DNA from: Streptomyces sp. ISL-1
Lineage (GTDB): Bacteria > Actinomycetota > Actinomycetes > Streptomycetales > Streptomycetaceae
NCBI RefSeq assembly: GCF_018614585.1
Contig: NZ_JAGGOI010000031.1
Span: forward strand, 266,256-330,255
DNA: 64,000 nt
Direction of reading: 5' to 3'
The notes below the pieces were generated by a model, which saw nothing but the letters and a program-made list of their open reading frames with translations, made no database searches and was not told the DNA's origin. A program made the translations under genes and the position numbers. Positions 9,023 through 17,424 of this stretch are shown in pieces. Numbering within the stretch: the first letter of the stretch is position 1; each line of letters opens with the position of its first letter.

Positions 9023-9439
9023 GTGGCCTCTCGACTCAACCCGTACATCAGTTTCGCCGGTGACGCCAAGCAAGCCCTGGAGTTCTACAAGGACGTCTTC
9101 GGCGGCACCCTGACGGTCAACACCTTCGGCGACTTCGGCTCCGAGGCGCCGCCCGGGTACGCCGACAAGATCATGCACGGCCAGCTGGAGACGCCGAGCG
9201 GCTTCACGCTCATGGGTGCCGACAACCCTCCCGGCATGGAGCGTAAGCCCGGCAACAACTTCGCCGTGAGTCTGAGCGGCGACCACGCCGACGAGTTGCG
9301 CGGCTACTGGGAGAAGCTGTCCGCCGGCGGCAATGTGTCGGTCCCGCTGGAGAAGCAGATGTGGGGCGATGTGTTCGGCATGTGTACGGACAAGTTCGGG
9401 ATCGGCTGGATGGTCAACATCGCTGAGTCCGGGGCCTGA
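9023..9439 (+). CDS. PhnB-like VOC family protein
   Basis: 138 aa from GTG 9023 (AAAGGA upstream). The start reads RLNPYISFAGDAKQALEFYK and the protein ends in a KFGIGWMVN strand, the pattern of the PhnB/3-demethylubiquinone methyltransferase-like glyoxalase subgroup. Length is normal for the family. The role is not known; members often sit in accessory regions. It is flanked by degenerate sequence and by the convergent lipoprotein gene. Confidence 0.85.
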   Translation: MASRLNPYISFAGDAKQALEFYKDVFGGTLTVNTFGDFGSEAPPGYADKIMHGQLETPSGFTLMGADNPPGMERKPGNNFAVSLSGDHADELRGYWEKLSAGGNVSVPLEKQMWGDVFGMCTDKFGIGWMVNIAESGA

Positions 9440-9654
9440 TGCTCCCTGGCATCGTCCCCAAGGGCCCTGCCGCCGGTGCGGGCCCCTGGGACGGCCCGGG
9501 GTCATGGGCGGCCGTCGCCGGCCGGCGCTGCTCCCCGCACGCGCGGGGAGGGTAGGCCCACACCCGCCGAAGCCCTTCGCAAGGTGGGCTCGTCGCGGGC
9601 ATCTTCCCCCTCCGGTCCACCCGATGATCCGAACGAAACGCTTAGGTCGGGACA

Positions 9655-10179
9655 TCAGCGGTAGTCGTCGGGGTGGCCCTGCATCCACGTGTTGATCTTG
9701 TCGCGGGTGCCGATCAGTGAGGTCTGGTGCTTCTTCAGGTTCTCGTAGGATCGGTCGCCGCCGAGCTCCGCGTCGAGCTTCTTGATCAGGTCGATCGGCT
9801 CGGGGAAGTGGCCGGGACCCTTCGGGTCCGCCTTCATGGCCCGGTCCATGCGATGAAGTTCGTCGTAGACCCGCCCGAGGAAGTAGGCGCAGTTGCCCGG
9901 GGTGCACGAGTCTCCCAGGGTCGCCTGGAGCCCGGCGAAGGCGTCGCGGACCTTCTCGGCCGATGCTGCAGCGGGCGCCGAGGGCGGTGCGGAGACAGCG
10001 GAGGCTTCGCGGGACGCCGAGGGCGAGGCGGGCGTGCTCGCCGGCGCACTGGCCTCGCCCGCGGCGGCGGCCGGGCCGCCGTCCGGCTTGTCGGCCTTCG
10101 GGGTCGTGCTGCAGGAGACGCTGAGCGCGGCCAGGGTTACGGCGACAACGGCCGCGCCCCGCACTGAGGACTTGAACAT
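9655..10179 (-). CDS. Secreted lipoprotein of unknown function
   Basis: 174 aa from ATG 10179 with a GGGGGAA ribosome-binding site. A short basic N-terminus is followed by a hydrophobic core and the lipobox LSVSC at about residues 19-23, so it should be anchored outside the membrane. A low-complexity Ala/Pro/Ser linker (about 30-75) leads to a roughly 100-residue helical domain with two Cys (DSCTPGNCAYF) that could form a disulphide. No family is recognised. It has no operon partner. Confidence 0.75.
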   Translation of the reverse strand: MFKSSVRGAAVVAVTLAALSVSCSTTPKADKPDGGPAAAAGEASAPASTPASPSASREASAVSAPPSAPAAASAEKVRDAFAGLQATLGDSCTPGNCAYFLGRVYDELHRMDRAMKADPKGPGHFPEPIDLIKKLDAELGGDRSYENLKKHQTSLIGTRDKINTWMQGHPDDYR

Positions 10180-10250
10180 GGAATTCCCCCCGTGATCGTC
10201 GAGTCAGCCGACCCTACGCGTAACCCCCGTTGGCGCATGGAGGGTGGGCG

Positions 10251-10283
10251 GGCCAGGCAAGATCCAAACGAGACTGCCTGGCC
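10251..10283. terminator. Strong hairpin (9-bp stem)
   Basis: GGCCAGGCA at 10251-10259 pairs perfectly with TGCCTGGCC at 10275-10283 across a 15-base loop. There is no T-tract. It lies just inside the HAD-like remnant and upstream of the lipoprotein gene. It could be an old terminator or a protein-binding dyad. Confidence 0.4.
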
Positions 10284-10501
10284 AGTTTGCAGGGGCGGCA
10301 TGCCTCGCCGAGGCAACCTTCAACGCACGGCCCGAGCAGTGCCTGCTCATTGACGACATGACGGACAATTGCGCAGCCGTCCGGCGCCGCGGCTGGACTG
10401 CCGTGGCACACCTCGACACCGATCGCACCATCACCGCCCTCGCCCGATTCACACCTGCCGAAGCGCAGCAGCAGCCGGAGTCACCGATGCCGAACACGTA
10501 G
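10284..10501 (+). pseudogene. C-terminal remnant of a HAD-superfamily hydrolase
   Basis: The frame ending at 10501 contains PEQCLLIDDMTDNCAAVRRR followed by GWTAVAHLDTD. This is the motif III/IV region of HAD-IA phosphatases (an acidic DD pair after a hydrophobic strand). The N-terminal half with the nucleophilic Asp is missing, so the gene is truncated and presumably non-functional. Confidence 0.6.
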
Positions 10502-10589
10502 CGTGATGGTCACGCGAGGTGACGCCTGGGTGGCGGTGCTGGCCGCGATCTCGAAGAAAGGTCGTCAGCGGGCGGAGCCCGGGCGACGT

Positions 10590-10727
10590 GCTCGACCCGT
10601 GCTGTCCCCGGGATACCGGGGCGATGTCGCGGCGGCCGCGGTGACCCGGGAGGGCGGCCACGGCGGCGCTGCGGCGGGCCCGATCGTGGCGGCGGTTGTC
10701 CGCGCGGGGGCTGAGGGCGGGGGCTGA
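10590..10727 (+). pseudogene. C-terminal scrap of a second penicillin-binding protein
   Basis: The frame ending at 10727 reads YRGDVAAAAVTREGGHGG, then GPIVAAVVRAG. This matches the extreme C-terminus of the intact gene just downstream (RGDLAAAAVVQQGGRGGKST, then GPLVAAVLKAA). It is the tail of a paralogue whose body is lost, implying a former tandem pair and a deletion. Confidence 0.65.
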
Positions 10728-10809
10728 GGAGCGGCCGCACATCTGCCGCCCCTAGTGTGGGGGACCTCTTGGTGAGGAGCTGGGGGATCGGCGAACGGCG
10801 GAGGACTTT

Positions 10810-12510
10810 GTGGGCAAGAGAGGGCGCGCCCCGCGCAGGAGAACGCACCCTGCGCTGATCGGCGGCGTGGTCGCGGTGGTCGTGGGCGGCGCGGGGTTCG
10901 CCGCGTACAGCATCTACGGCGCCACGGCGGACGAGGACACGACGGGCGGCGGCACTGCGAAGACGCTCAAAGCAGGCCCGGTGACGGCCGCGGAAGTCCG
11001 GGCCACGACCGTCGGGTTCCTCACCGCGTGGCAGGGAGGCAACGCCGCGAAGGCCGCCGCGTACACCGACGACGCGGCGGCGGCGCAGGCCGCGCTGACC
11101 GGGTTCCACAAGAACGCGCACATCGGCGATGTGACGCTGACCCGCGGCGAGGCGTCCGGCGCCACGGTGACGTTCAAGGTCTCCGGCACCGTCTCGTACA
11201 AGGGCAAGAGCAAGCCCCTGGCCTACGACTCCCGGCTCACGGTCGTACGCCGGGCGAAGGACGGCAAGGCACTCGTCGGGTGGCAGCCGTCCGTCGTGCA
11301 CCCGGACCTGAAGCAGGGCGACACCCTGGTCACCGGTGTGGCCGGGGACCCGCCCGTCAAGGCGCTGGACCGTGACGGCGCGGAGCTCACCGAGGCGAAG
11401 TACCCCTCGCTCGGCACCGTCCTGGACGGGCTGCGGGCGAAGTACGGCAAGAAGGCCGGGGGTAGGGCGGGGATCGAACTGCGGGTGGTCCGCGGGCACA
11501 GCGCGGACGCCTCGCAGACGAATGACGGCTCTGGGAAGAGCGAGGAGAGCGACGACGAGACCCCTGACAAGACGCTGCTGACGCTGTCCGATGGCACGCC
11601 GGGGACACTGAAGACCACGCTCAGTGCGACCGCGCAGGCCGCCGCCGAGCGAGAAGTGGGTGAGCGCAAGGGGGCGTCCATAGTCGTCATGAAGCCGTCG
11701 ACCGGTGAGATCCTCGCCGCCGCCAATTCGAGCCATGGCTTCAACACGGCGCTCCAGGGGTCCCTGGCGCCCGGCTCCACGATGAAGATCGTGACGGCGT
11801 CGATGCTGCTGGAGAAGGCCCTCGCGTCGGTCGACAAGCCGCATCCGTGCCCCAAGTACGCGTCGTACGGCGGCTGGAAGTTCCAGAACGTGGAGAAGTT
11901 CGAGATCAAGAACGGTACGTTCCGTTCGAGCTTCGCTGCTTCCTGTAACACCGCCTTCATCACACAGGCCGAGAAGCTCGACGACGACGATCTGACCAAA
12001 CAGGCCCAGCAGGTCTTCGGGCTCGGGCTCAACAACTGGTCGATCGGGGTGTCCAGCTTCGACGGGGCCGTGCCGGTGCAGAGCAATGCGCAGATGGCGG
12101 CGTCGCTCATCGGGCAGGGCGGGGTACGGATGAACCCGCTGAACGTCGCATCCATCATCTCCACGGCCAAGACGGGCGTCTTCCGGCAGCCGTACCTGGT
12201 CTCGCCCGATGTCGACGACCGCACGCTCGCGAAGGCCGCGCGCAAGCTGGACGCGTCCGCGCAGACGCAGCTGCACGAACTCCTGAACTACACCGCGACG
12301 TCGGGCTCCGCCGCGGAGGCCATGGCGGGCGTCGGATCGGACATAGGCGGCAAGACGGGCTCCGCGGAGGTCGACGGCCAGACCAAGCCCAACGGCTGGT
12401 TCACCGCATGGCGCGGCGACCTCGCCGCAGCGGCGGTGGTCCAACAGGGCGGCCGGGGCGGCAAGTCGACGGGGCCGCTGGTGGCGGCGGTGCTGAAGGC
12501 GGCCAGCTGA
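10810..12510 (+). CDS. Penicillin-binding protein (MecA-N-like domain plus transpeptidase)
   Basis: 566 aa from GTG 10810, with GGAGGA five bases upstream. A basic N-terminus and single membrane anchor (about residues 17-38) put the protein outside the membrane. Next come an NTF2-like MecA_N-type domain (about 55-170) and a dimerisation region. The D,D-transpeptidase domain has the active-site STMK at 323-326, SCN at 378-380 and KTG at 515-517, all intact. It should cross-link peptidoglycan. The MecA_N domain is shared with low-affinity, beta-lactam-tolerant PBPs; whether this one is tolerant is inference. A tail of a paralogue lies at 10590-10727. Confidence 0.9.
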   Translation: MGKRGRAPRRRTHPALIGGVVAVVVGGAGFAAYSIYGATADEDTTGGGTAKTLKAGPVTAAEVRATTVGFLTAWQGGNAAKAAAYTDDAAAAQAALTGFHKNAHIGDVTLTRGEASGATVTFKVSGTVSYKGKSKPLAYDSRLTVVRRAKDGKALVGWQPSVVHPDLKQGDTLVTGVAGDPPVKALDRDGAELTEAKYPSLGTVLDGLRAKYGKKAGGRAGIELRVVRGHSADASQTNDGSGKSEESDDETPDKTLLTLSDGTPGTLKTTLSATAQAAAEREVGERKGASIVVMKPSTGEILAAANSSHGFNTALQGSLAPGSTMKIVTASMLLEKALASVDKPHPCPKYASYGGWKFQNVEKFEIKNGTFRSSFAASCNTAFITQAEKLDDDDLTKQAQQVFGLGLNNWSIGVSSFDGAVPVQSNAQMAASLIGQGGVRMNPLNVASIISTAKTGVFRQPYLVSPDVDDRTLAKAARKLDASAQTQLHELLNYTATSGSAAEAMAGVGSDIGGKTGSAEVDGQTKPNGWFTAWRGDLAAAAVVQQGGRGGKSTGPLVAAVLKAAS

Positions 12511-12714
12511 CGGCGGCCGCCCACAGGGGGAACGGAACTCACTCGCCTGCTCAGTACACCGACCGCTGGCGTTCCGCCCATGACGAGGTCGCAGCGGAGG
12601 AGAGCGCGCCCCAGTATGTGGTGGCAGGCATCACGAATGCGAGCAGTCCACCAGGCCCCGCGAAGACCACGGACGCCAGCAGGCAGCGGCGCGCGCGACA
12701 GGTGGCCGGACGGA

Positions 12715-12731
12715 TCAGGAATCGAGAAGCG
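12715..12731 (+). promoter_or_regulatory. Conserved upstream element, copy 1
   Basis: TCAGGAATCGAGAAGCG ends 31 bases before ATG 12763 of a VOC gene. The same 17 bases recur at 13738-13754, 32 bases before the next VOC gene. The region immediately before both starts is also alike (a CTAACGTGACGG or CTAGCGTGACGG segment). This is a likely operator or promoter shared by the two genes. Confidence 0.6.
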
Positions 12732-12762
12732 TCGGTCACCGGCCGCAGCTAACGTGACGGCC

Positions 12763-13173
12763 ATGGACATCACCATTCACACGACCTCCCTTCCTCATGA
12801 CGACGCGGACGCCGCCCTGGCCTTCTACCGCGACACCCTCGGCTTCGAGGTCCGCAGCGACGTCGGACACGGCAAGTTGCGCTGGATCACGGTCGGCCCC
12901 GTCGATCAGCCCGGCACTTCCATCCTCCTGGCACCGCCGGCCGCCGACCCCGGGGTCACTGAGGACGAGCGCCGCACCATCGTCGAGATGATGGCCAAGG
13001 GCACCTACGGCTGGATCCTGCTGGCCACCCGGGACCTCGACGGCACCTTCGAGAAGCTGCAGGCCGGCGACGCCGAGGTCGTCCAGGAGCCGACCGATCA
13101 GCCGTACGGCGTTCGCGACTGCGCCTTCCGTGATCCCGCGGGCAACCTGATCCGCATCCAAGAGCTTCGCTGA
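12763..13173 (+). CDS. VOC family protein (glyoxalase I-like)
   Basis: 136 aa from ATG 12763. The order is MDITIHTTSLPHDD, then ALAFYRDTLGFEVRSDVGHG, and finally the DPAGNLIRIQE end strand of the glyoxalase/extradiol fold. It probably binds a divalent metal. It sits upstream of, and on the same strand as, an AraC regulator. Its leader carries the same 17-bp element as the second VOC gene at 13787, so both are probably controlled together. The compound recognised is unknown. Confidence 0.85.
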   Translation: MDITIHTTSLPHDDADAALAFYRDTLGFEVRSDVGHGKLRWITVGPVDQPGTSILLAPPAADPGVTEDERRTIVEMMAKGTYGWILLATRDLDGTFEKLQAGDAEVVQEPTDQPYGVRDCAFRDPAGNLIRIQELR

Positions 13174-13307
13174 GCCGTTCGGTAATGGATCGGGCATCGG
13201 TGGCCGGCGCTTCCATGCGTCCTCGCGATGTCGGCCGCCAGGCCGAGACGTTCTTCACCCTCAGCATGTACTCAGGTGCTTGCGAACATCGATGAAAGGG
13301 TTCTCTC

Positions 13308-13781
13308 ATGTGTCATCCCGCACGGATGCGCGCACTCACCGCTGCGCAGCGCCTGAGCGACCTCGCGCGACTGCGCCGCGTCCGCGACCGGATCGACCGG
13401 GAGTACGCGCAGCCGCTCAACGTCGAGGCGCTCGCCCGCGGCGCGAACATGTCGGCCGGGCACCTCAGCCGGCAGTTCCGGCTCGCCTACGGCGAGTCGC
13501 CGTACGCCTATCTGATGACGCGTCGCATCGAGCGCGCGACGGCGCTGCTGCGGCTCGGCGACCTCAGCGTCACCGAGGTCTGCTTCGCGGTCGGCTGCTC
13601 ATCGCTGGGCACCTTCAGCACCCGCTTCACCGAGCTGGTCGGCATGCCGCCCAGCGCCTACCAGCGCCGCGAGGCGGGCGCTGCGGGCGCTGGGGCGGGC
13701 ATGCCGTCGTGCGTGACGAAACAGGTGACCAGACCGGTCAGGAATCGAGAAGCGCCGGGGGCCGAGCCGCAACTAGCGTGA
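13308..13781 (+). CDS. AraC family transcriptional regulator
   Basis: 157 aa from ATG 13308. It consists almost only of the double helix-turn-helix domain: first helix pair near residues 38-60 (LNVEALARGANMSAGHLSRQ), second near 85-115 (VTEVCFAVGCSSLGTFSTRF) ending in the typical MPPSAYQRR. There is no N-terminal ligand domain, as in many small Streptomyces AraC proteins linked to VOC genes. Its 3' end overlaps the 13738-13754 element, so it is packed against the next gene (ATG 13787, five bases after its stop). It probably controls both neighbouring VOC genes. Confidence 0.88.
   Translation: MCHPARMRALTAAQRLSDLARLRRVRDRIDREYAQPLNVEALARGANMSAGHLSRQFRLAYGESPYAYLMTRRIERATALLRLGDLSVTEVCFAVGCSSLGTFSTRFTELVGMPPSAYQRREAGAAGAGAGMPSCVTKQVTRPVRNREAPGAEPQLA
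13738..13754 (+). promoter_or_regulatory. Conserved upstream element, copy 2
   Basis: TCAGGAATCGAGAAGCG, identical to 12715-12731, lies inside the last codons of the AraC gene and 32 bases before ATG 13787. The distance to the start codon differs by one base between the copies. Confidence 0.6.
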
Positions 13782-13786
13782 CGGAC

Positions 13787-14410
13787 ATGACCTCCTTCGA
13801 ATCCGTCACCCTCGAGGTGGCCGACCCCACGGCCGCCAACCGCTTCTACACCGCTTTCGGTTTGGGCACTCAGGTGCGCCTGCGGGCCTCGGAGGCGCCG
13901 ACGACCGGCTTCCGTGGGTTCGCGCTGTCGCTCACGGTGTCCCAGCCGGCTACCGTCAACGGCTTCATAGGCGCCGCCCTCGACGCCGGCGCCACGCCGC
14001 TGAAGCCTGCCGCGAAGTCATTCTGGGGCTACGGCGGCGTCGTACGCGCCCCGGACGGAACGATCTGGAAGGTCGCCACGTCGGCGAGGAAGGACACCGG
14101 CCCGGCCACCCGGCAGATCGACGAGATCGTGCTCCTGCTGGGAGCCACGGACGTGGCCGAGAGCAAGCGGTTCTACATCGACCGCGGCCTCGCCGTGGCC
14201 AAGAGCTTCGGCCGCAAGTACGTCGAGTTCGCCACTCCGTCGTGTCCCGTCAAGCTGGCGCTGTACGGGCGCCGTGCCCTTGCCAAGGACGTCGGCGTTC
14301 CTGCCGACGGCACCGGATCGCACCGGCTCATGCTCGGCGGCGCTGCCGGGTCTTTCACCGACCCGGACGGGTTCGCCTGGGAGGCCATGTCGCTGACACC
14401 CAGGCCCTGA
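13787..14410 (+). CDS. VOC family protein, two-domain glyoxalase
   Basis: 207 aa from ATG 13787. The first half (MTSFESVTLEVADPTAANRF) and second half (EIVLLLGATDVAESKRFYI, ending DPDGFAWE) are each a glyoxalase-type half, giving a pseudo-dimeric fold. It is coupled to the AraC gene (stop 13781) and has the same upstream element as the VOC gene at 12763. Presumed small-molecule binding or detoxifying protein in an AraC-controlled locus. Confidence 0.85.
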   Translation: MTSFESVTLEVADPTAANRFYTAFGLGTQVRLRASEAPTTGFRGFALSLTVSQPATVNGFIGAALDAGATPLKPAAKSFWGYGGVVRAPDGTIWKVATSARKDTGPATRQIDEIVLLLGATDVAESKRFYIDRGLAVAKSFGRKYVEFATPSCPVKLALYGRRALAKDVGVPADGTGSHRLMLGGAAGSFTDPDGFAWEAMSLTPRP

Positions 14411-14772
14411 TCCGTCACTGCGGAGGTTCGGGTGCTGTCGCCGCCGAAACGGATGCGTACGCTTCGTGTCCACCGGGCCCACGAGACGGGCGGTGTGCGC
14501 GAGGCCATCAGGGCGCTGGAGGCCATGCCGTCCGCGAAGCCCGCGGTTTCGATGAACCGACCGATGACCGACGGAGCCCCTCCCCTGGAGGAAGGGGTGG
14601 AGCTTCGTGGTCGGTCCGCCGCGGGATCGGCCGAGGGCGGCGCGCCAGGGCGCCGGAGCAGGCGCCGTCGGCCGGCGGGTTGCAGCCGGGCGTAGTCGGC
14701 CACGTAGGCGTAGCAGATCTCGTGTACGCCGGCGGCCGGTGACGTCGCGTCGTCCATCGTTCCACCCCCAGG
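14411..14772. other. Degenerate intergenic region with a MerR-like dyad
   Basis: 362 bp between convergent genes. A minus-strand frame from ATG 14757 begins MDDATSPAAGVHEICYAYVA and then loses coding character, so it may be the 5' end of a decayed gene. At 14575-14604 an imperfect dyad (GCCCCTCCCC against GCTCCACCCC in reverse) is reminiscent of MerR-type operators. Neither can be assigned further. Confidence 0.3.
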
Positions 14773-16020
14773 TCAGGAATCCGGTGCGTCCACTGTGGAT
14801 TTCGCGCGGCGGCGCGGCAGACTGAGCTGGGCGGACAGCAGCCCGGCCGCGCCGACCAGGGCCCACAGCGCCCATGGGCCGATCGCGTACACGGCGCCGC
14901 CGATGAGCGGTCCGGCGCCCGTACCGATCGTGTACGCGACGCCGTGCAACCCCTGGTAGCGCCCGACCATCCGCGGCGGAGCCAGACTCCCCAGGTAGGC
15001 CTGGGAGATGGAGCTGGTTATCATCTCGCCGAACGTCCATATCAGCACCGTCGCCGACAGCAGGACCATGCTGCTCATGAACCCGGTCAGCGCGAGACCG
15101 GCACCGACGATCAGGTTGCCGAAGGCCAGTACGTACTCCGGCCGGTACCGGGAGACCGCGCCGGTGATGGGCAGCTCAAGGGCCAATACCAGCAGACCGT
15201 TGAGCCCGATGAGGAGACCGAAGTCGCGCTCGTTCAGACCCACGTCGCTGACGTGCAGGGGCAGGCCGACGCTGGACTGGATGTAGACGAACTCGGCGAA
15301 CACGGTCATCAGCAGGAATCGCATCAGGGTGCGGTCTGCGAGCGCCTGCCGGTACCCCACCGCCCGGTCCGCCCGCGTGTCGGCGTCGGCCGGGTCGGAC
15401 CGCGGCTGGGGCGCATCCCGCAGCAGCACCGCCACGACCACGCCGAACAGCAGGCACGCGGCGGCATTGACCAGGAAGAGCCCCACATAGGAGGTGCTGG
15501 CCAGCACACCGCCGATGACGCCGCCCAGGGCAGCGCCGATGTTCATCGCGAACCGGAACACCCCGAAGGCGGCGAGCCGTTGCTGGTTGGTCGCCGCCAC
15601 GGAGTCGAGCAGCACCGCGGCCGCGGCCGGCCGGTAGATCTGCGACGTCACGCCGATGAGCCCGACCACCGTGACGACGAGCGGGAGCGGTCCGAGGAAC
15701 GGCACGATCGCCGTCAGCCCGGAGGTGGTCACGGAGGACAGCACGATGGTCCATCGCCGGCCGATCTTGTCGGCGAGGTAGCCACCGACGGCGTTGCCGA
15801 GCACTTTGCCCAGACCGGACACGCCCAGCACCAATCCCGCGGCACCGGCGGAATAGCCGCGCCCGGTCAGGTAGAGCACGATGAACACCGGCAGGAAGTT
15901 GCCGACTTGGTTGACCAGGATGCCGAGACTGATGATCCACACCCGGCCGGGCAACCCGCGCAGCGCGTCTCGGAATCGCTGCTCGTCGACGCTCGGCTGG
16001 TCCGGCGGCGCGGTGCTCAC
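14773..16020 (-). CDS. MFS transporter, probable exporter
   Basis: 415 aa from GTG 16020. It has twelve predicted hydrophobic segments and the MFS motif-A-like GGYLADKIGRRWT between helices 2 and 3. Its start overlaps the stop of the ATP-grasp gene by four bases (GTGA), so the two are translationally coupled. Known pairs of this kind couple an amino-acid ligase to a dipeptide exporter, for example the bacilysin locus. Export of the ligase product, or self-protection, is the simplest inference. Confidence 0.88.
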   Translation of the reverse strand: MSTAPPDQPSVDEQRFRDALRGLPGRVWIISLGILVNQVGNFLPVFIVLYLTGRGYSAGAAGLVLGVSGLGKVLGNAVGGYLADKIGRRWTIVLSSVTTSGLTAIVPFLGPLPLVVTVVGLIGVTSQIYRPAAAAVLLDSVAATNQQRLAAFGVFRFAMNIGAALGGVIGGVLASTSYVGLFLVNAAACLLFGVVVAVLLRDAPQPRSDPADADTRADRAVGYRQALADRTLMRFLLMTVFAEFVYIQSSVGLPLHVSDVGLNERDFGLLIGLNGLLVLALELPITGAVSRYRPEYVLAFGNLIVGAGLALTGFMSSMVLLSATVLIWTFGEMITSSISQAYLGSLAPPRMVGRYQGLHGVAYTIGTGAGPLIGGAVYAIGPWALWALVGAAGLLSAQLSLPRRRAKSTVDAPDS

Positions 16021-17324
16021 GCGACGGGCTCGGTGCGCACGTGTATCGCTGCGGCCAGCCGTCTGCCCTGGGCGATCGCTTCTGTGGCGGTGGCGCCGCG
16101 GGCGATGACGTGACCGACCTTGTCCTCGTTCCAGGTCAGCGGTCGTACCTCGTCGCCCGGCTCCACCTCCAACTGGAGGTCGACGAACGCCGGGTCCGCG
16201 CGCACAGCGTCGACGCCGGTCACCTCCACGACCTGTCCGGGCTCCGGCGTGAGGAACCGGACGGCCGCCCCGCCCCGAGGCTCGGGCGACGTGGTCAGCG
16301 GCTCCACCACGCCGAACCTGGCGCCCAGCGCGTAGCGCTCCATGTCGACGCCGTAGGCGATCTCGGCCAGTTCGTTGATCCGGTCACCGCCGATGCGGTT
16401 GTGCGACTCGACGATCCGCGGGCCGCGCGAGGTCAGCTTGACCTCGGTGTGCCCTGGACCGTTGAGGAGCCCCACCGCGTCGAGAAAGTCCGTCACCAAC
16501 CGCGTGACCTCGCGCAGCGTTTCCGCCGAGCAGCCGCTGGGCTGCGAATGTCCGATCTCGACGAAACCGGGGCCGACGCACTCCTTGTCGGTCACCGCGA
16601 CGACCACATGCCGGCCGTCGAAGGTCAGGGTCTCCACGCTGATCTCCGGACCGTCCAGGAACTCCTCCATGAGGAACTCGTCGAAGGAATCGGCACAGGA
16701 CAGGTCCTTGGCGGCCCAATGCCCGTCGTCGAGGGATCGGAACCGTTCGGCGACGACGTCCACGTCGGCTCGGTCGCGGATGCAGAACACCCCCAGGCTG
16801 CCCGATTCGCGGATCGGCTTGACGATGATCGGGAGCCCGTGCGCCGATACGAACTCCCGAACGTTCTGCGCGGATCGGCCGACCGCGGAGGCCACTGGGC
16901 TGATGCCCTTCGCGGCCAGATGCTGGCGCATCCGCCACTTGTCCAGCAGCAGCTCCACGGTGGCGACGGACTCGCCGCCGAGGCCGAGCGCCTCGTTGAT
17001 CCGCGCCGTCGGCAGCAGCCCGAGTTCGAACAGCGACACGGCGGCCTGGAACGGGTATGCCTCGTGCAACGCCCGGACCAGCGGCAGGAGTCGGTCGGTG
17101 TCGCCGTAGTCGAGCAGCAGAGCCTGATCGACGTAGGGCCAGTGGCCGCGGTCATACTCGTCCGGGAACTGGGCGTGAACCACGTCCAGGCCGAGCTCCC
17201 GCGCCTTGCGCACATGCTCGAGCTTGCCGCCGATGACCAGGACGCGAGGCCGTCCGGTGGCGACCGCCGAGGACCGTTGGCCGGTGGGTACGCCATCGCC
17301 GGACAACGTGGCTCCCTCTCTCAC
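16017..17324 (-). CDS. ATP-grasp carboxylate-amine ligase
   Basis: About 435 aa. GTG 17324 is chosen because an AAAGAGGGAA ribosome-binding site precedes it; the frame is open to 17411. Order: an N-terminal pre-ATP-grasp domain (PRVLVIGGKLEHVRKARELG), central ATP-binding (GLPIIVKPIRESGSLGVFCI), then acidic and Asn metal ligands (GHTEVKLTS, then IVESHNRIGGDRI), as in biotin carboxylase-like and L-amino-acid ligases. It should join a carboxylate to an amine using ATP. It is coupled to an MFS exporter and diverges from a WYL regulator. Substrates are unknown; a dipeptide or aminoacyl product is plausible. Confidence 0.85.
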   Translation of the reverse strand: MREGATLSGDGVPTGQRSSAVATGRPRVLVIGGKLEHVRKARELGLDVVHAQFPDEYDRGHWPYVDQALLLDYGDTDRLLPLVRALHEAYPFQAAVSLFELGLLPTARINEALGLGGESVATVELLLDKWRMRQHLAAKGISPVASAVGRSAQNVREFVSAHGLPIIVKPIRESGSLGVFCIRDRADVDVVAERFRSLDDGHWAAKDLSCADSFDEFLMEEFLDGPEISVETLTFDGRHVVVAVTDKECVGPGFVEIGHSQPSGCSAETLREVTRLVTDFLDAVGLLNGPGHTEVKLTSRGPRIVESHNRIGGDRINELAEIAYGVDMERYALGARFGVVEPLTTSPEPRGGAAVRFLTPEPGQVVEVTGVDAVRADPAFVDLQLEVEPGDEVRPLTWNEDKVGHVIARGATATEAIAQGRRLAAAIHVRTEPVA

Positions 17325-17388
17325 GATCAGTTCCCTCTTTCGTGCGGTTGGATGGCGCATCACGCTACGAGGGGTTCCGGACAATCTG

Positions 17389-17404
17389 CTTCCGGTATAG
17401 GAAG
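17389..17404. promoter_or_regulatory. Dyad in the divergent promoter region
   Basis: CTTCCGGTATAGGAAG has perfect 5-bp arms (CTTCC/GGAAG) around a 6-base centre. It lies between the divergent starts at 17324 (ligase) and 17425 (WYL regulator), a natural site for autoregulation and control of the ligase-exporter operon. Confidence 0.5.
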
Positions 17405-17424
17405 TGACCACCTAATCTGCTCGT

